Of a stretch of 64,000 bases of DNA, positions 52,916 through 61,272 are shown piece after piece. Source of the DNA: Lysobacteraceae bacterium (GTDB lineage Bacteria > Bdellovibrionota > UBA1018 > JAGTJX01); the NCBI GenBank assembly GCA_023657465.1, contig JAGTJX010000002.1, forward strand, positions 124,001 through 188,000. Direction: 5' to 3'. Both the position numbers and the translations under genes were made by a program. The notes beneath the pieces were generated by a model. It had not been told where the DNA came from. It saw nothing but the letters and a program-made list of their open reading frames with translations, and did not search any database. Numbering within the stretch: position 1 is the first letter of the stretch; the number at the start of each line of letters is the position of its first letter.

Positions 52916-52937
52916 GTTTAACCTTAAGTGTTTTCGC

Positions 52938-52998
52938 TAGGGCAAAAAAAAAGCCCACCCCTAACGGATCGGCCACTTGCTTTAAGTCATTTGCCCTA
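52938..52998 (-). promoter_or_regulatory. Structured leader upstream of rimP
   Basis: TAGGGCAAA (52938-52946) and TTTGCCCTA (52990-52998) are perfect nine-base complements. A run of nine A (nine U in the leftward message) lies at 52944-52952, and GGGC at 52940 can instead pair with GCCC at 52953. Two alternative stems therefore share one arm. A role in controlling the operon is a guess. Confidence 0.4.
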
Positions 52999-53063
52999 TC
53001 GACTGGAATTCTTAACATGACTTGGGAATGGATTCCAACCCAAATCTGGGTACAATAGAGGAT

Positions 53064-53759
53064 ATGGTCATCTTGGGTGCGGTTTTGAGCTTATTTGGGG
53101 CTGTTTTATCTCAAGCGGACATCCAAATCAAAGTTAATGACTCTCAGCGACAGGTTACACTACGTACGATTTCTGAAGTAGAGATCAAAGCCTCTAAGTG
53201 GCTGATGAGACAGGGGTATCGACAACACCTCTCGTTGAAGAAGTGGATCGAAGAAGCCACCCTAGGAATGACGGGTGATGAGAATGCTCAAATTGACCTG
53301 CTCATATTTGAAGGCGCTGGAGGCAAGAAGGCATTCGTGCCTAGACATGTACTCCAAAGATTCGATCTCTTTCTCGCTAAACCTACCGCAATGACAGCGG
53401 TGGGCCTAGATATTGTAGTGCCCAGGAAGGTTTACCCAAAGATTAGTTCTGAGCATCTACCACTGGACTCTTACATGATCGAATCAGTGACCACAATCGA
53501 GCTCACCAACTACAAAACTCATTATGGACAATACCTTCTCAAGAAACGCTCCGACCCAGCAGCAGCTCGAGGAGAGAAGTTATTTCTTCAGACTTGTCTG
53601 GGTTGTCATAGTGTTCACAACAAAGTGGAAACAAGCTCACTGAAAACCAAGCTTGAGCAAATGGAAACATTCAAACACAAGGTCGGCGAGGGGTTGCCTT
53701 CGTTTGATGAAAAAGAATCGCGCTCTTTGAAGAGTTATGTGAAGGCGCTGAGTCTTTAG
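53064..53759 (+). CDS. Exported c-type cytochrome
   Basis: About 231 residues from the ATG at 53064. That start leaves a clean signal peptide (VILGAVLSLFGAVLSQA) after a GAGG; the open frame extends to 53022 without improving it. A single heme-binding CLGCHS motif lies near residue 174, with a possible axial Met in EQMETF. The N-terminal 130 residues match no family I know. It could hand electrons to a terminal oxidase, or sense. Its stop lies 89 bases inside the decayed ORF6N gene on the other strand. Confidence 0.85.
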   Translation: MVILGAVLSLFGAVLSQADIQIKVNDSQRQVTLRTISEVEIKASKWLMRQGYRQHLSLKKWIEEATLGMTGDENAQIDLLIFEGAGGKKAFVPRHVLQRFDLFLAKPTAMTAVGLDIVVPRKVYPKISSEHLPLDSYMIESVTTIELTNYKTHYGQYLLKKRSDPAAARGEKLFLQTCLGCHSVHNKVETSSLKTKLEQMETFKHKVGEGLPSFDEKESRSLKSYVKALSL

Positions 53760-54273
53760 CTTCTTTGCTTAAACCAATTATTCTTTTTAGCGGGACAGAT
53801 CTTTCTGATATAAGTTCTCTGATCGCATTGAATACCACTTGAAATTGTCCGTCGTACTTTGATTCAAGATCTTTGATCCGTTTTTCAAACTCTTTGTTTG
53901 AATTTAAGACTTGTCTGAGCTTCACGAAGGTTCGCATGATATTCACTTTTACTTCGATCGCTCTGTCGCTTTTAAGGACTGCAGAGAGCATGGCAACACC
54001 TTGTTCTGTGAAAGCGAGTGGGGTTTTCTTCTGCCACCTCTACCAATGTTTGATATCGCAATTTGCGATATCAAACATGTAAACTCATGGATTTGTAAGC
54101 GGAAAAATAAAGTCTGGAGGGAACCTTTTCAGGTTTCGTCTGACCTGTTCATTGAGTCTCGTGGTGGGGACTTGGTAGAGTTCTGCTAGGTCGTAATCGA
54201 GCATGAATTTCTCTCCGCGGATCAGATAGATTTTGGATATTATGTCTGTAATAAAGTTCTCTGTTGTTTTCAT
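53671..54273 (-). pseudogene. ORF6N/KilA-N-type DNA-binding protein, broken
   Basis: A decayed gene of the ORF6N family, often found in phage and mobile islands. The N-terminal part is intact: [33 protein letters not shown], then TGA. The C-terminal part is intact in the same strand: LAFTEQGVAMLSAVLKSDRA, MRTFVKLRQVL and KYDGQFQVVFNAI. Between them the frame is disturbed: one frame still reads QIAISNIGRGGRRK, the expected conserved stretch, but a one-base loss in the following C run returns to the downstream frame. A perfect 33-base palindrome lies at the break (54046-54078). The ATG at 54273 is the likely original start. Confidence 0.82.
54046..54078. repeat. Perfect 33-base palindrome inside the broken ORF6N gene
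   Basis: Arms of 16 bases (ATGTTTGATATCGCAA and its complement) around a single T. The right-hand half on the minus strand codes the conserved QIAISN part of the family; the other half matches no coding expectation. It looks like an inverted copy made by template switching. Confidence 0.9.
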
Positions 54274-54303
54274 GTCTAGATTACAAAGCAAAAGCTGTGC
54301 CGG

Positions 54304-55023
54304 TTAAATCTTAAACCGTGCAACGACTGGCAAATGATCAGAGAGCCGCTTGAGGGTAGGTGAGGAGAGGACCTCGTGACTGATTAGTTCTAGATCTCTA
54401 AAATAAATTCGATCGAGTGCAAAATAAGGAAAAATAGATGGGAAAGAGGCCTCAGGAGGAATAGCAGATAAGTCGAGTTTCTTCTCTACTTGGAGCGATC
54501 CTCTCCAATCATTGAAATCTCCTGCTAGGATTAATGCCTGTTTAGCGAGCTTGTGAGTCTTCATGGACTGCTCCATCAGAGATACTTGTTTCACTCGGTG
54601 TCGTTCGAGAAGATTGAGATGAGTCGTGAGGATGTTGAGAATCACCTGGCTCTCAGGAACTAAAATCTTTGTCATGAGCATTCCTCGCTTCTCGAACCGA
54701 TGAATACTGAGATCGCAATTGTGATTCTCGATAATTGGGAATTTACTCAAAATGCAGTTTCCGTGGTGACCATCTTCGTAGACGGCGTTCTTGCCATAAG
54801 AGTAATGAGGCCACATCGTATCTGCTAAGAACTCCATCTGAGATTCTTTGAACTGTGATGGAATGTTTTTACCGTAGCGAGAGTGTGCCCCTAGGATTTC
54901 TTGTAAGCAGACAATATTGGCGCCAGAGTCTCTGATGATTGTGCGGATTTCTTCAAGCACAAATTTTCTGCTTAAGAAGTCAAAACCCTTGTGAATGTTG
55001 TAGCTCAGCAGTGTTATGTCCAT
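54304..55023 (-). CDS. Endonuclease/exonuclease/phosphatase family protein (YbhP-like)
   Basis: A 239-residue EEP-fold enzyme: LLSYNIHKGFDFLSRKF at the N-terminus, IVCLQEILG with the metal-binding Glu, LTTHLNLLERHR, AGDFNDWRGSL near residue 165 and LSDHLPVVARFKI at the C-terminus, the full catalytic set. Directly upstream is a ClsB-like phospholipase D gene, overlapping by ten bases; E. coli ybhP and clsB are likewise adjacent. The likely substrate is a phosphodiester in lipid metabolism or nucleic acid, not settled. Confidence 0.9.
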   Translation of the reverse strand: MDITLLSYNIHKGFDFLSRKFVLEEIRTIIRDSGANIVCLQEILGAHSRYGKNIPSQFKESQMEFLADTMWPHYSYGKNAVYEDGHHGNCILSKFPIIENHNCDLSIHRFEKRGMLMTKILVPESQVILNILTTHLNLLERHRVKQVSLMEQSMKTHKLAKQALILAGDFNDWRGSLQVEKKLDLSAIPPEASFPSIFPYFALDRIYFRDLELISHEVLSSPTLKRLSDHLPVVARFKI

Positions 55024-56024
55024 GCTCTAAACACCAATAGTAGTCGACCTAGAAACTTTTCGATCCATGATTTTGAGTCTAAAACCGACGGAGTAATCTC
55101 AATCGAAAGAGTGATGTCCTGGGTGAACTGTTCTTTCAACATTGTTTTAGAGGCTGTTTTTTCTAAGACAATGTCGACCTCAAGATCAAGAGAGAGGGAT
55201 CTGTGATTCAGATTGCTTGTTCCTACGATATACCAATCATCAATGATGGCAGTCTTCGAGTGCAAAACATGCGGTTGATACTCGTAAATTTTGATTCCAC
55301 TGTCGATCAGTGCTTTATAAAATGCATATGAAATCCACTTAGTGAAAAACACATCGCTGATTCCAGGTACTAAAATACGAATGTCCACTCCACGTTTTGA
55401 AGCCACACGAAGTGCTCTCACGAGACTGCGAGCGGGTATAAAGTAAGCCGAGGTAAGCCAAATATTACTCTGAGAAGAGCGAATTCTTCTTAAGAGATCA
55501 AGGTAGAGTCTTCTTCGGTCTAGTCTTCCAATATTCAGCCTAACGAGCGGTGAGACGGGTAAGAAACTTTTCTCAAGTGGCTTCCATTTTTTGCTCCAAG
55601 CCCAAATGAATGCAAACGTGAGATTATGAATCGGACCACCTGTAAGTCTCACTCCAGTGTCGCGCCAGTTTTGGTGAGAATCGTCAACATTCATTCCGCC
55701 AACGTAGGCGATTTCGTCGTCAATCACACAGACTTTTCTGTGATTTCGTTGATTGAGCCACTTAAGCCAAGGGTTAAATCTTTTGAAGGGGACTGGAGAA
55801 GAGAATTTTGAAGGGCTTCCAATGGTATCCACCATTAGTTTCACTGAGACTCCACGGTTGAGTGCTCTTAAAAGCTCAGATTCAATCTTGTCCGCAAGAT
55901 TTCCTGATTCAAAAATATAGCACTCATACAAGATGGTTCTCTTAGCTGTACGAATATCTGAGACTAGCGACTCGAAGAAGGGAGTGGAGTGGAAGAAAAG
56001 TTTTTCACTTTGCCAAGTACTCAT
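55014..56024 (-). CDS. Cardiolipin synthase-like phospholipase D protein (ClsB-like)
   Basis: A 336-residue PLD-superfamily enzyme with two HKD motifs: NHRKVCVIDDEIAYVGGMN near residue 95 and LHSKTAIIDDWYIVGTSNLNHRS near 265. No N-terminal membrane helices are present, as in ClsB rather than ClsA. It would make cardiolipin from phosphatidylglycerol and phosphatidylethanolamine. It overlaps the next gene by ten bases and the preceding TPR gene by four. Confidence 0.9.
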   Translation of the reverse strand: MSTWQSEKLFFHSTPFFESLVSDIRTAKRTILYECYIFESGNLADKIESELLRALNRGVSVKLMVDTIGSPSKFSSPVPFKRFNPWLKWLNQRNHRKVCVIDDEIAYVGGMNVDDSHQNWRDTGVRLTGGPIHNLTFAFIWAWSKKWKPLEKSFLPVSPLVRLNIGRLDRRRLYLDLLRRIRSSQSNIWLTSAYFIPARSLVRALRVASKRGVDIRILVPGISDVFFTKWISYAFYKALIDSGIKIYEYQPHVLHSKTAIIDDWYIVGTSNLNHRSLSLDLEVDIVLEKTASKTMLKEQFTQDITLSIEITPSVLDSKSWIEKFLGRLLLVFRAWT

Positions 56025-57586
56025 ATGGATATCGATAGCGAACTTGAGGCCATCAGTCTAGAAAACGAATAAGTTGAAGAGATACTGGATAGATTCTTTA
56101 GGTAAGAAACATCATTCAACCAGGAGACTCTCTGAGAGAGTCTGGTGCTCGTCGACCAACCTAAGCTCACGGTCAAGTCAGTACGAGCGCCTGCTGCACG
56201 AAGGGGGAAGAGCATCGGGTCAATACTGATTCTTGCCATGCTTCTCCATCTTTCGTTATGGATAAAGGAGTTACCGAAGAACACGCCGCCGCCCACTGAC
56301 CAGAAGGTAGTCCCACTCGTCAAATAAGAGAGCGCCTGAATTCCGAAAGCCGGATTCCAACTCCGATTACCCTTCTCCTGAGACCATTGTGCACGTGCTG
56401 TGAACATCGGACCTGATCTGGCATCTGTCGATGCTGAAGTAGAGTCAAGGAGATAGGTTTGCAATCCCCCAGAGAGCTCTGCGCTGAATGAATAACCATC
56501 GCTCAATATCCATCTCCCAAACGGCCCACCAGTCGCTGACCAGATGAGGCTGCTGTAGACGCGTGACCCAGAAGCTGCTGTTTGGTTTTGGAAGGTGTAG
56601 TTGCCGTCGATCTTGAATCCATAAGAAACTTTTTCGTATGGATTGAAGTTTCCAAGTAGCGAAAGAGAGTTCGTAACGAATTCGCCGTCTTTCGTAGCTG
56701 AGTTAAAATTATAATTGTAGCCCACGCGGTACACTGGAACGAACTGGAAAGCACTCAGTGGTGAAGCAGAACGACCTACAACTCCGGTGAGGAGAGCCTT
56801 CGCAGACCCTGAGGATGACGAAACGGTGAACGCATTCACCGAAGGAAGATAGAGCACGTTGGTATCAAGTGCTATTCCTGTGGTGACCGAAGCGAATACA
56901 CGGTTTTGGACGAACGCACTCAGAGCCTTCTTGGAGGACTCAGCGATTCCCGCAGATCCAGGCCCTGTAGAAACAGAAGACTCCCAGAGATAAGCGAGAG
57001 CATGACCGCTGTTTTGTAGTCCTAAGTAAGCGGTACCTAGATAGAACTCAGCAGCAGGTTTCAAATCTTCAATTCCAGAATAGTAAGCTTCTTGAAGATA
57101 GCTGAGGGCTTCGTAGTGGCGCTCATTTCTGATCGCGATTGTGCCTAAATAAAACGCGACAATAGGACGGTTGAAGTTTGCTGCGTAAGCGTATTTAAAG
57201 AAAAACTCAGCAGACTTGTACTTACCTTTTTTGATATAGATGGATCCTACTTCGAAGTAATAAGGAGCTTGCTCCGAAGGCGGGACGTGCATTTTCTCTT
57301 TGACGTCGATGAGCTGTAAGTAAATTTTGAGAGCTTTCGGATCGTCTTTCAGAGACTTCAAGCAGAGCGCTTTTAATTCGAAGAATTCATAACTCGAGGT
57401 TGCCTGTCTGATCACTTCATCAATCTGAGCAACGCAATCAGCGAATCGCTTCTCGTGGTAGGCGATTAGTGCCTTAGCGTGATCAGCTTCTAGTTTAGAC
57501 GGTATGGGGTCTGAGTGAGCTGTGGTCGATATCAAAAAACATATGTATAGACAGAAAGTGAGTGTCAGTCGTGACACGAAGGTCAT
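56021..57586 (-). CDS. Exported TPR protein with beta-rich C-terminal half
   Basis: About 521 residues from the ATG at 57586, which gives the best signal peptide (VSRLTLTFCLYICFLISTTAHSD); upstream ATGs at 57673 and 57637 are open but add a charged leader. Residues 30-230 carry about five TPR-like repeats (for example AKALIAYHEKRFADCVAQI and YYFEVGSIYIKKGKYKSAEF). The C-terminal 280 residues are rich in Ser, Thr, Gly and aromatics in alternating patterns, as in an outer membrane beta-barrel. It is divergent from fecR with 49 bases between, and looks like its functional partner. Confidence 0.78.
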   Translation of the reverse strand: MTFVSRLTLTFCLYICFLISTTAHSDPIPSKLEADHAKALIAYHEKRFADCVAQIDEVIRQATSSYEFFELKALCLKSLKDDPKALKIYLQLIDVKEKMHVPPSEQAPYYFEVGSIYIKKGKYKSAEFFFKYAYAANFNRPIVAFYLGTIAIRNERHYEALSYLQEAYYSGIEDLKPAAEFYLGTAYLGLQNSGHALAYLWESSVSTGPGSAGIAESSKKALSAFVQNRVFASVTTGIALDTNVLYLPSVNAFTVSSSSGSAKALLTGVVGRSASPLSAFQFVPVYRVGYNYNFNSATKDGEFVTNSLSLLGNFNPYEKVSYGFKIDGNYTFQNQTAASGSRVYSSLIWSATGGPFGRWILSDGYSFSAELSGGLQTYLLDSTSASTDARSGPMFTARAQWSQEKGNRSWNPAFGIQALSYLTSGTTFWSVGGGVFFGNSFIHNERWRSMARISIDPMLFPLRAAGARTDLTVSLGWSTSTRLSQRVSWLNDVSYLKNLSSISSTYSFSRLMASSSLSISI

Positions 57587-57635
57587 CCGTGACGGACTAT
57601 TCAAACAGCGTTTAGATTGAGATTCTATATGAATC

Positions 57636-58604
57636 ATGAATATTGTACGTTTGTTATTCGCCCTATCATTCATTTATAGCACGTCAGTTCTCGCGGAAGA
57701 GCTGAAAAACAAGACCGCAAGGATCTTTAGTTTGAGCGGTGCTGTCAAAATTCAGTCAGCCGATGGGAAAGAGCGTAGTGCAGCAGTGGCAGAGCATCTC
57801 GCTCCAGGCGACCAAATTAAAACAGCTTTAGGATCAAGTGTAAAACTACTCTTGGCAGATGATTCAGTGATCGATCTCGGTCCAGGTTCTGTCTTTAAGA
57901 TTAATGAAATCAATACTGATGGAAAATTGGTCGATCGCAAAGTCGATGTAGCGCTTGAACAAGGAACTGCTCGTTCTGTGATTCGCGAGAAAATCGGATC
58001 GAAGGGTTTCTGGCATCTGAAAACTAAGTCAGCTGTCATGGGTGTTCGTGGAACTGAATTCGTAGTGAACACCAATAATAGCGTTCAAAAAGTTACTGTG
58101 CTTGAAGGTTCTGTCGCTGTTGCAGATACAAGATCAGTAGCGGGACTAGGTTCTGGATTTCAACCTGGATCAAGTGCTTTGCCTTTAGATACTCAGCTTC
58201 TGACTCCTGGACAAGCGATGCAATTCAATGCGGCTCCAGATGCTGGAGGAAGAAGTGTCGCTTCTACTAATTCTGGAGTGCAGCTCCTCACAGGCACTCA
58301 GGTCACTCAGACGACTAATTCAGCTGTCGTGAAGGATCAGACTTTCAGTCAACAAACTTCTATAAATATGGAATCCAATGGTGGCAAAGGTTCAGTCGGT
58401 ACTTCCGCTATGGAGACCTTTGGTGATGTGGCTAAGCTCACTTCACAAAGTATCGATATCGCTAAGAACGTGAAAGACGCACCTCCAGTGATTCCTATGG
58501 CTGACGCTGGAATGATGACTGGGAATGTGGGTTCTATGCTTGCGACTTCACCACTCATGGGTGGCGGAGCAAGTGTCACTGTTAACGTTACGATCTCGCA
58601 ATAA
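57636..58604 (+). CDS. FecR-domain exported protein
   Basis: A 322-residue protein with signal peptide (IVRLLFALSFIYSTSVLAEE). Residues 25-170 form a FecR domain: ARIFSLSGAVKIQSADGK, LAPGDQIKTALGSSVKLLLADDSVIDLGPGS spread over 55-85, and TKSAVMGVRGTEFVVNTN followed by VTVLEGSVAVAD. The C-terminal half is Ser/Thr/Gly-rich and unassigned. No sigma factor lies nearby, so this is not the classic FecI/FecR relay. With the TPR gene and the lipoprotein that follows 18 bases later it forms an envelope cluster. Confidence 0.87.
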   Translation: MNIVRLLFALSFIYSTSVLAEELKNKTARIFSLSGAVKIQSADGKERSAAVAEHLAPGDQIKTALGSSVKLLLADDSVIDLGPGSVFKINEINTDGKLVDRKVDVALEQGTARSVIREKIGSKGFWHLKTKSAVMGVRGTEFVVNTNNSVQKVTVLEGSVAVADTRSVAGLGSGFQPGSSALPLDTQLLTPGQAMQFNAAPDAGGRSVASTNSGVQLLTGTQVTQTTNSAVVKDQTFSQQTSINMESNGGKGSVGTSAMETFGDVAKLTSQSIDIAKNVKDAPPVIPMADAGMMTGNVGSMLATSPLMGGGASVTVNVTISQ

Positions 58605-58622
58605 TTTTTAGGCAGCATAAAT

Positions 58623-60335
58623 ATGAAGAACTTTAAGACAGTAAAAACTAATACTCAAATTCTAGCTCTAGGAGCTTGTACTCTCCTTGCGTCTGCTTGT
58701 TCAATGAATGCTCAGACTGCAAGTATTACTGTTAAGCTTCCAGGTAAACCTAGTAATGCTCTTGCTAGTCACGTCAGTGGCTCCATGAATGTGGGTGGAG
58801 TTGAACTTCCTCCTGCGATGTCATTAGGTGATGTTAACTGCTTATTCGTGAATGTGATTGCGATGGATATTCCTCCTGCGTCTTGGGATGGAGATCAACA
58901 GCAAGGATCCAATAGACCCGATTATAAAGTAAAAGTAGAAAAAGCACTAGAGGGAGAGCCTTGCGGCTATGCTGGCATCACTTCTAAAGTGGTTCCATTC
59001 TCCAGTGCTTCGACTCTCAATCTCAATGTACCGATGGGTCAGCAGCGTGTTTTTCAACTCTTGGGAGTCAAAGCTCCTTCTGGCACTTGTACGAGTGAAA
59101 TGGATGCACAAACTTTTTTTGCAGTTGTTAATAATAAAATCACTCCTAGTGAGTTGGGTAGAGTGATCACGAATGTAAACGGATCCATGAGTGTGAATCT
59201 CAGTGGTCGTTTCGATGAAACGAGAAACATGAATCATTGCTCTGTTGATGGTGGAGGAAGCGGTCCTGAGTGGTACTTTGATGCTGCTCATAAGGTCGCT
59301 ACCGGAAAACCAATACATTCTGTATCGTATGGACCGAATACTTATTTCGCTTTTCAACGAGCTTCTGGTGGCGGTGTTGAAGTATTAAGAATAGGACCTG
59401 ACGGTACTTGGCCAATGTCGGGAAACATAGACTCTAACTTTAGTACTAATGGTGCTACTAGTTATGATATTACAGTTGATCCTTCTGGAAGTGTTTTTGT
59501 TTCGTATACAATTGGTATGAACGTCTATGTTAAGAAAATGGTTTCTGATAGTACTTGGACAATCTTAGGTACACCACCTTCTACTCCTTACCCCATTACT
59601 TCATGTCGAATAAGTTCAGATTCATTAGGAAAAATCTATTCTGCTTGTAATCAAGGTGCTTCGTATCCGATTCATGGTTTCTATTACAATGGATCAACAT
59701 GGTTATCAGTGTCTATTCCAGGAATCACTCCTAGTGCCCCAGGGAAGATTGCTATGTCTGTAGGCCCTGACGATAACGCTATAGTTGCAATTCCTGTGGG
59801 CTCAGCTGTCAAAGTATTTAAAATAAATTCGGCTGTAACTCTTGTAGGAGCTGGCCCTAGCCAAACAGGATATTCTGAAGTAGCTCCAACAAGTCAGATC
59901 AATCTCGTGATTAAGCCAGATGGAAGCCCGATTGTTTCTTTCGTAGATGGAGCATCCATTAAAGTGGGAGATTGCAGTGGACCGAGTAACTGTACAGCAG
60001 CTGCAGATACTTGGACGAGTAGAGACATTACAGGTTTAACTAACCCAGGATCCAATCTTGTCATGAAAATGAATATGAATTGGGAACCGGTAGTATTCTT
60101 TTATTCAGATTTGGCATCGGTTTCACGAGGACAAATCATGAGACTCAATATTTCTGGTGGATTTGTATGGCAACCAATGCAAGACCCCATGTGGCTCACT
60201 CCTTCGACAGATCCAGATGCTGGAGCAAGTTTGGTGATTAACACTAACGCTTTAGGTCTAGATGTGGATGATAATGGAGTCATTAAAGGCTTAGTTTCGA
60301 ATCCAAGCTCAGGAACAGCCTACATCAAGTTCTAG
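58623..60335 (+). CDS. Large exported lipoprotein, possibly beta-propeller
   Basis: A 570-residue lipoprotein with lipobox LLASACSM. Residues 60-210 are unassigned. Residues 220-570 show repeated short beta-rich units with Ser/Asp turns (GATSYDITVDPSGSVFVSY, GKIAMSVGPDDNAIVAIP, INLVIKPDGSPIVSFVDG), resembling a beta-propeller of the kind seen in surface proteins. No catalytic motif was seen. It follows fecR by 18 bases and is probably in the same operon. Confidence 0.75.
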   Translation: MKNFKTVKTNTQILALGACTLLASACSMNAQTASITVKLPGKPSNALASHVSGSMNVGGVELPPAMSLGDVNCLFVNVIAMDIPPASWDGDQQQGSNRPDYKVKVEKALEGEPCGYAGITSKVVPFSSASTLNLNVPMGQQRVFQLLGVKAPSGTCTSEMDAQTFFAVVNNKITPSELGRVITNVNGSMSVNLSGRFDETRNMNHCSVDGGGSGPEWYFDAAHKVATGKPIHSVSYGPNTYFAFQRASGGGVEVLRIGPDGTWPMSGNIDSNFSTNGATSYDITVDPSGSVFVSYTIGMNVYVKKMVSDSTWTILGTPPSTPYPITSCRISSDSLGKIYSACNQGASYPIHGFYYNGSTWLSVSIPGITPSAPGKIAMSVGPDDNAIVAIPVGSAVKVFKINSAVTLVGAGPSQTGYSEVAPTSQINLVIKPDGSPIVSFVDGASIKVGDCSGPSNCTAAADTWTSRDITGLTNPGSNLVMKMNMNWEPVVFFYSDLASVSRGQIMRLNISGGFVWQPMQDPMWLTPSTDPDAGASLVINTNALGLDVDDNGVIKGLVSNPSSGTAYIKF

Positions 60336-60382
60336 AGCTTCTCTGGATTTTATGACCTACTTTGGTGTAAACCTATTCCTAC

Positions 60383-61171
60383 ATGATTAACGGTAAGAAA
60401 ATCACTGTAGTGATGCCTGCATACAACGCGGCTAAAACTCTCGAGAAGACTCTCGCAGAAATCGATCGCTCTATCGTCGATGAAATCATCCTGGTCGATG
60501 ACAGATCTAAGGACAATACCGTTGAGCTTGCTTGTAAGTTCCAACTCCGTACGATAGTTCACCATAAGAACTTAGGTTACGGTGGCAATCAGAAGACCTG
60601 CTACAAAGCAGCACTTGAATCAGGCTCAGACATCATCATTATGGTGCATCCAGATTACCAATACACACCGCTCCTCATCCCTTCGCTTGCGTATCCCATC
60701 GCTCATGGGCTCTACGATGCGATGCTTGCTTCCCGCATCTTAGGCAACGGTGCTCTCTCAGGCGGAATGCCGCTTTATAAGTACATTGCGAATCGATTCC
60801 TCACAGCTACTCAGAATCTACTCATGGGTCAGAAGCTCAGTGAATACCACACGGGTTATCGTGCGTTCTCTCGTAAACTCATTGAGACATTGCCACTGGG
60901 CGAATGTGATGACGATTTTGTTTTCGATAACGAAATGCTCGCACAAACTGCGTACTACGGATTCAACATGGGCGAAGTGAGTTGCCCTACGAAGTACTTC
61001 GAAGAAGCATCTTCGATTAACTTCAGCCGTTCGGTTCAATATGGACTCGGCGTGCTACGAGTGAGCCTCTCGTATTTTTTTTCAAAAAGAGGACTTTGGT
61101 CGAGTTCTATTTTCAAACAAAACGGCCTTAAAGTGTTTCAGCTGCCCAGCCGCGGTGTTGAAGTTAAGTAG
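60383..61171 (+). CDS. Family 2 glycosyltransferase
   Basis: A 262-residue GT2 protein. KITVVMPAYNAAKTLEKTL, ILVDDRSKDNTVEL near residue 38 and IIMVHPDYQYTP near 90 (in place of the usual DxD), then SEYHTGYRAFSRKLIETL and FDNEMLAQ, place it in the polyprenyl-phosphate glycosyltransferase group with conserved HTGYRAF. The D-A-D motif is replaced by H-P-D, a variant seen in some members. It stands alone between the lipoprotein and protease genes, far from the main glycan locus. Confidence 0.85.
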   Translation: MINGKKITVVMPAYNAAKTLEKTLAEIDRSIVDEIILVDDRSKDNTVELACKFQLRTIVHHKNLGYGGNQKTCYKAALESGSDIIIMVHPDYQYTPLLIPSLAYPIAHGLYDAMLASRILGNGALSGGMPLYKYIANRFLTATQNLLMGQKLSEYHTGYRAFSRKLIETLPLGECDDDFVFDNEMLAQTAYYGFNMGEVSCPTKYFEEASSINFSRSVQYGLGVLRVSLSYFFSKRGLWSSSIFKQNGLKVFQLPSRGVEVK

Positions 61172-61259
61172 CTGTATTTCTGCACGCGCTCTGTCGTTAT
61201 AAATATTACTCGCCACCTATTCATTTTTTACAGATCGGATACAAATACCTTGCTTTTTA

Positions 61260-61268
61260 GGGGGGGGG
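61260..61268 (+). repeat. Nine-G run at the ribosome-binding site of the S8 protease gene
   Basis: Nine consecutive G bases end four bases before the TTG start at 61273. The run serves as the Shine-Dalgarno region. Homopolymer runs of this length slip during replication, so spacing and translation could vary between cells. Confidence 0.8.
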
Positions 61269-61272
61269 AATC

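Noticed and set aside
52940-52956. GGGC-A9-GCCC considered as an intrinsic terminator.
   Set aside because: The stem is only four bases, and the A/U run is in the loop rather than after the stem.
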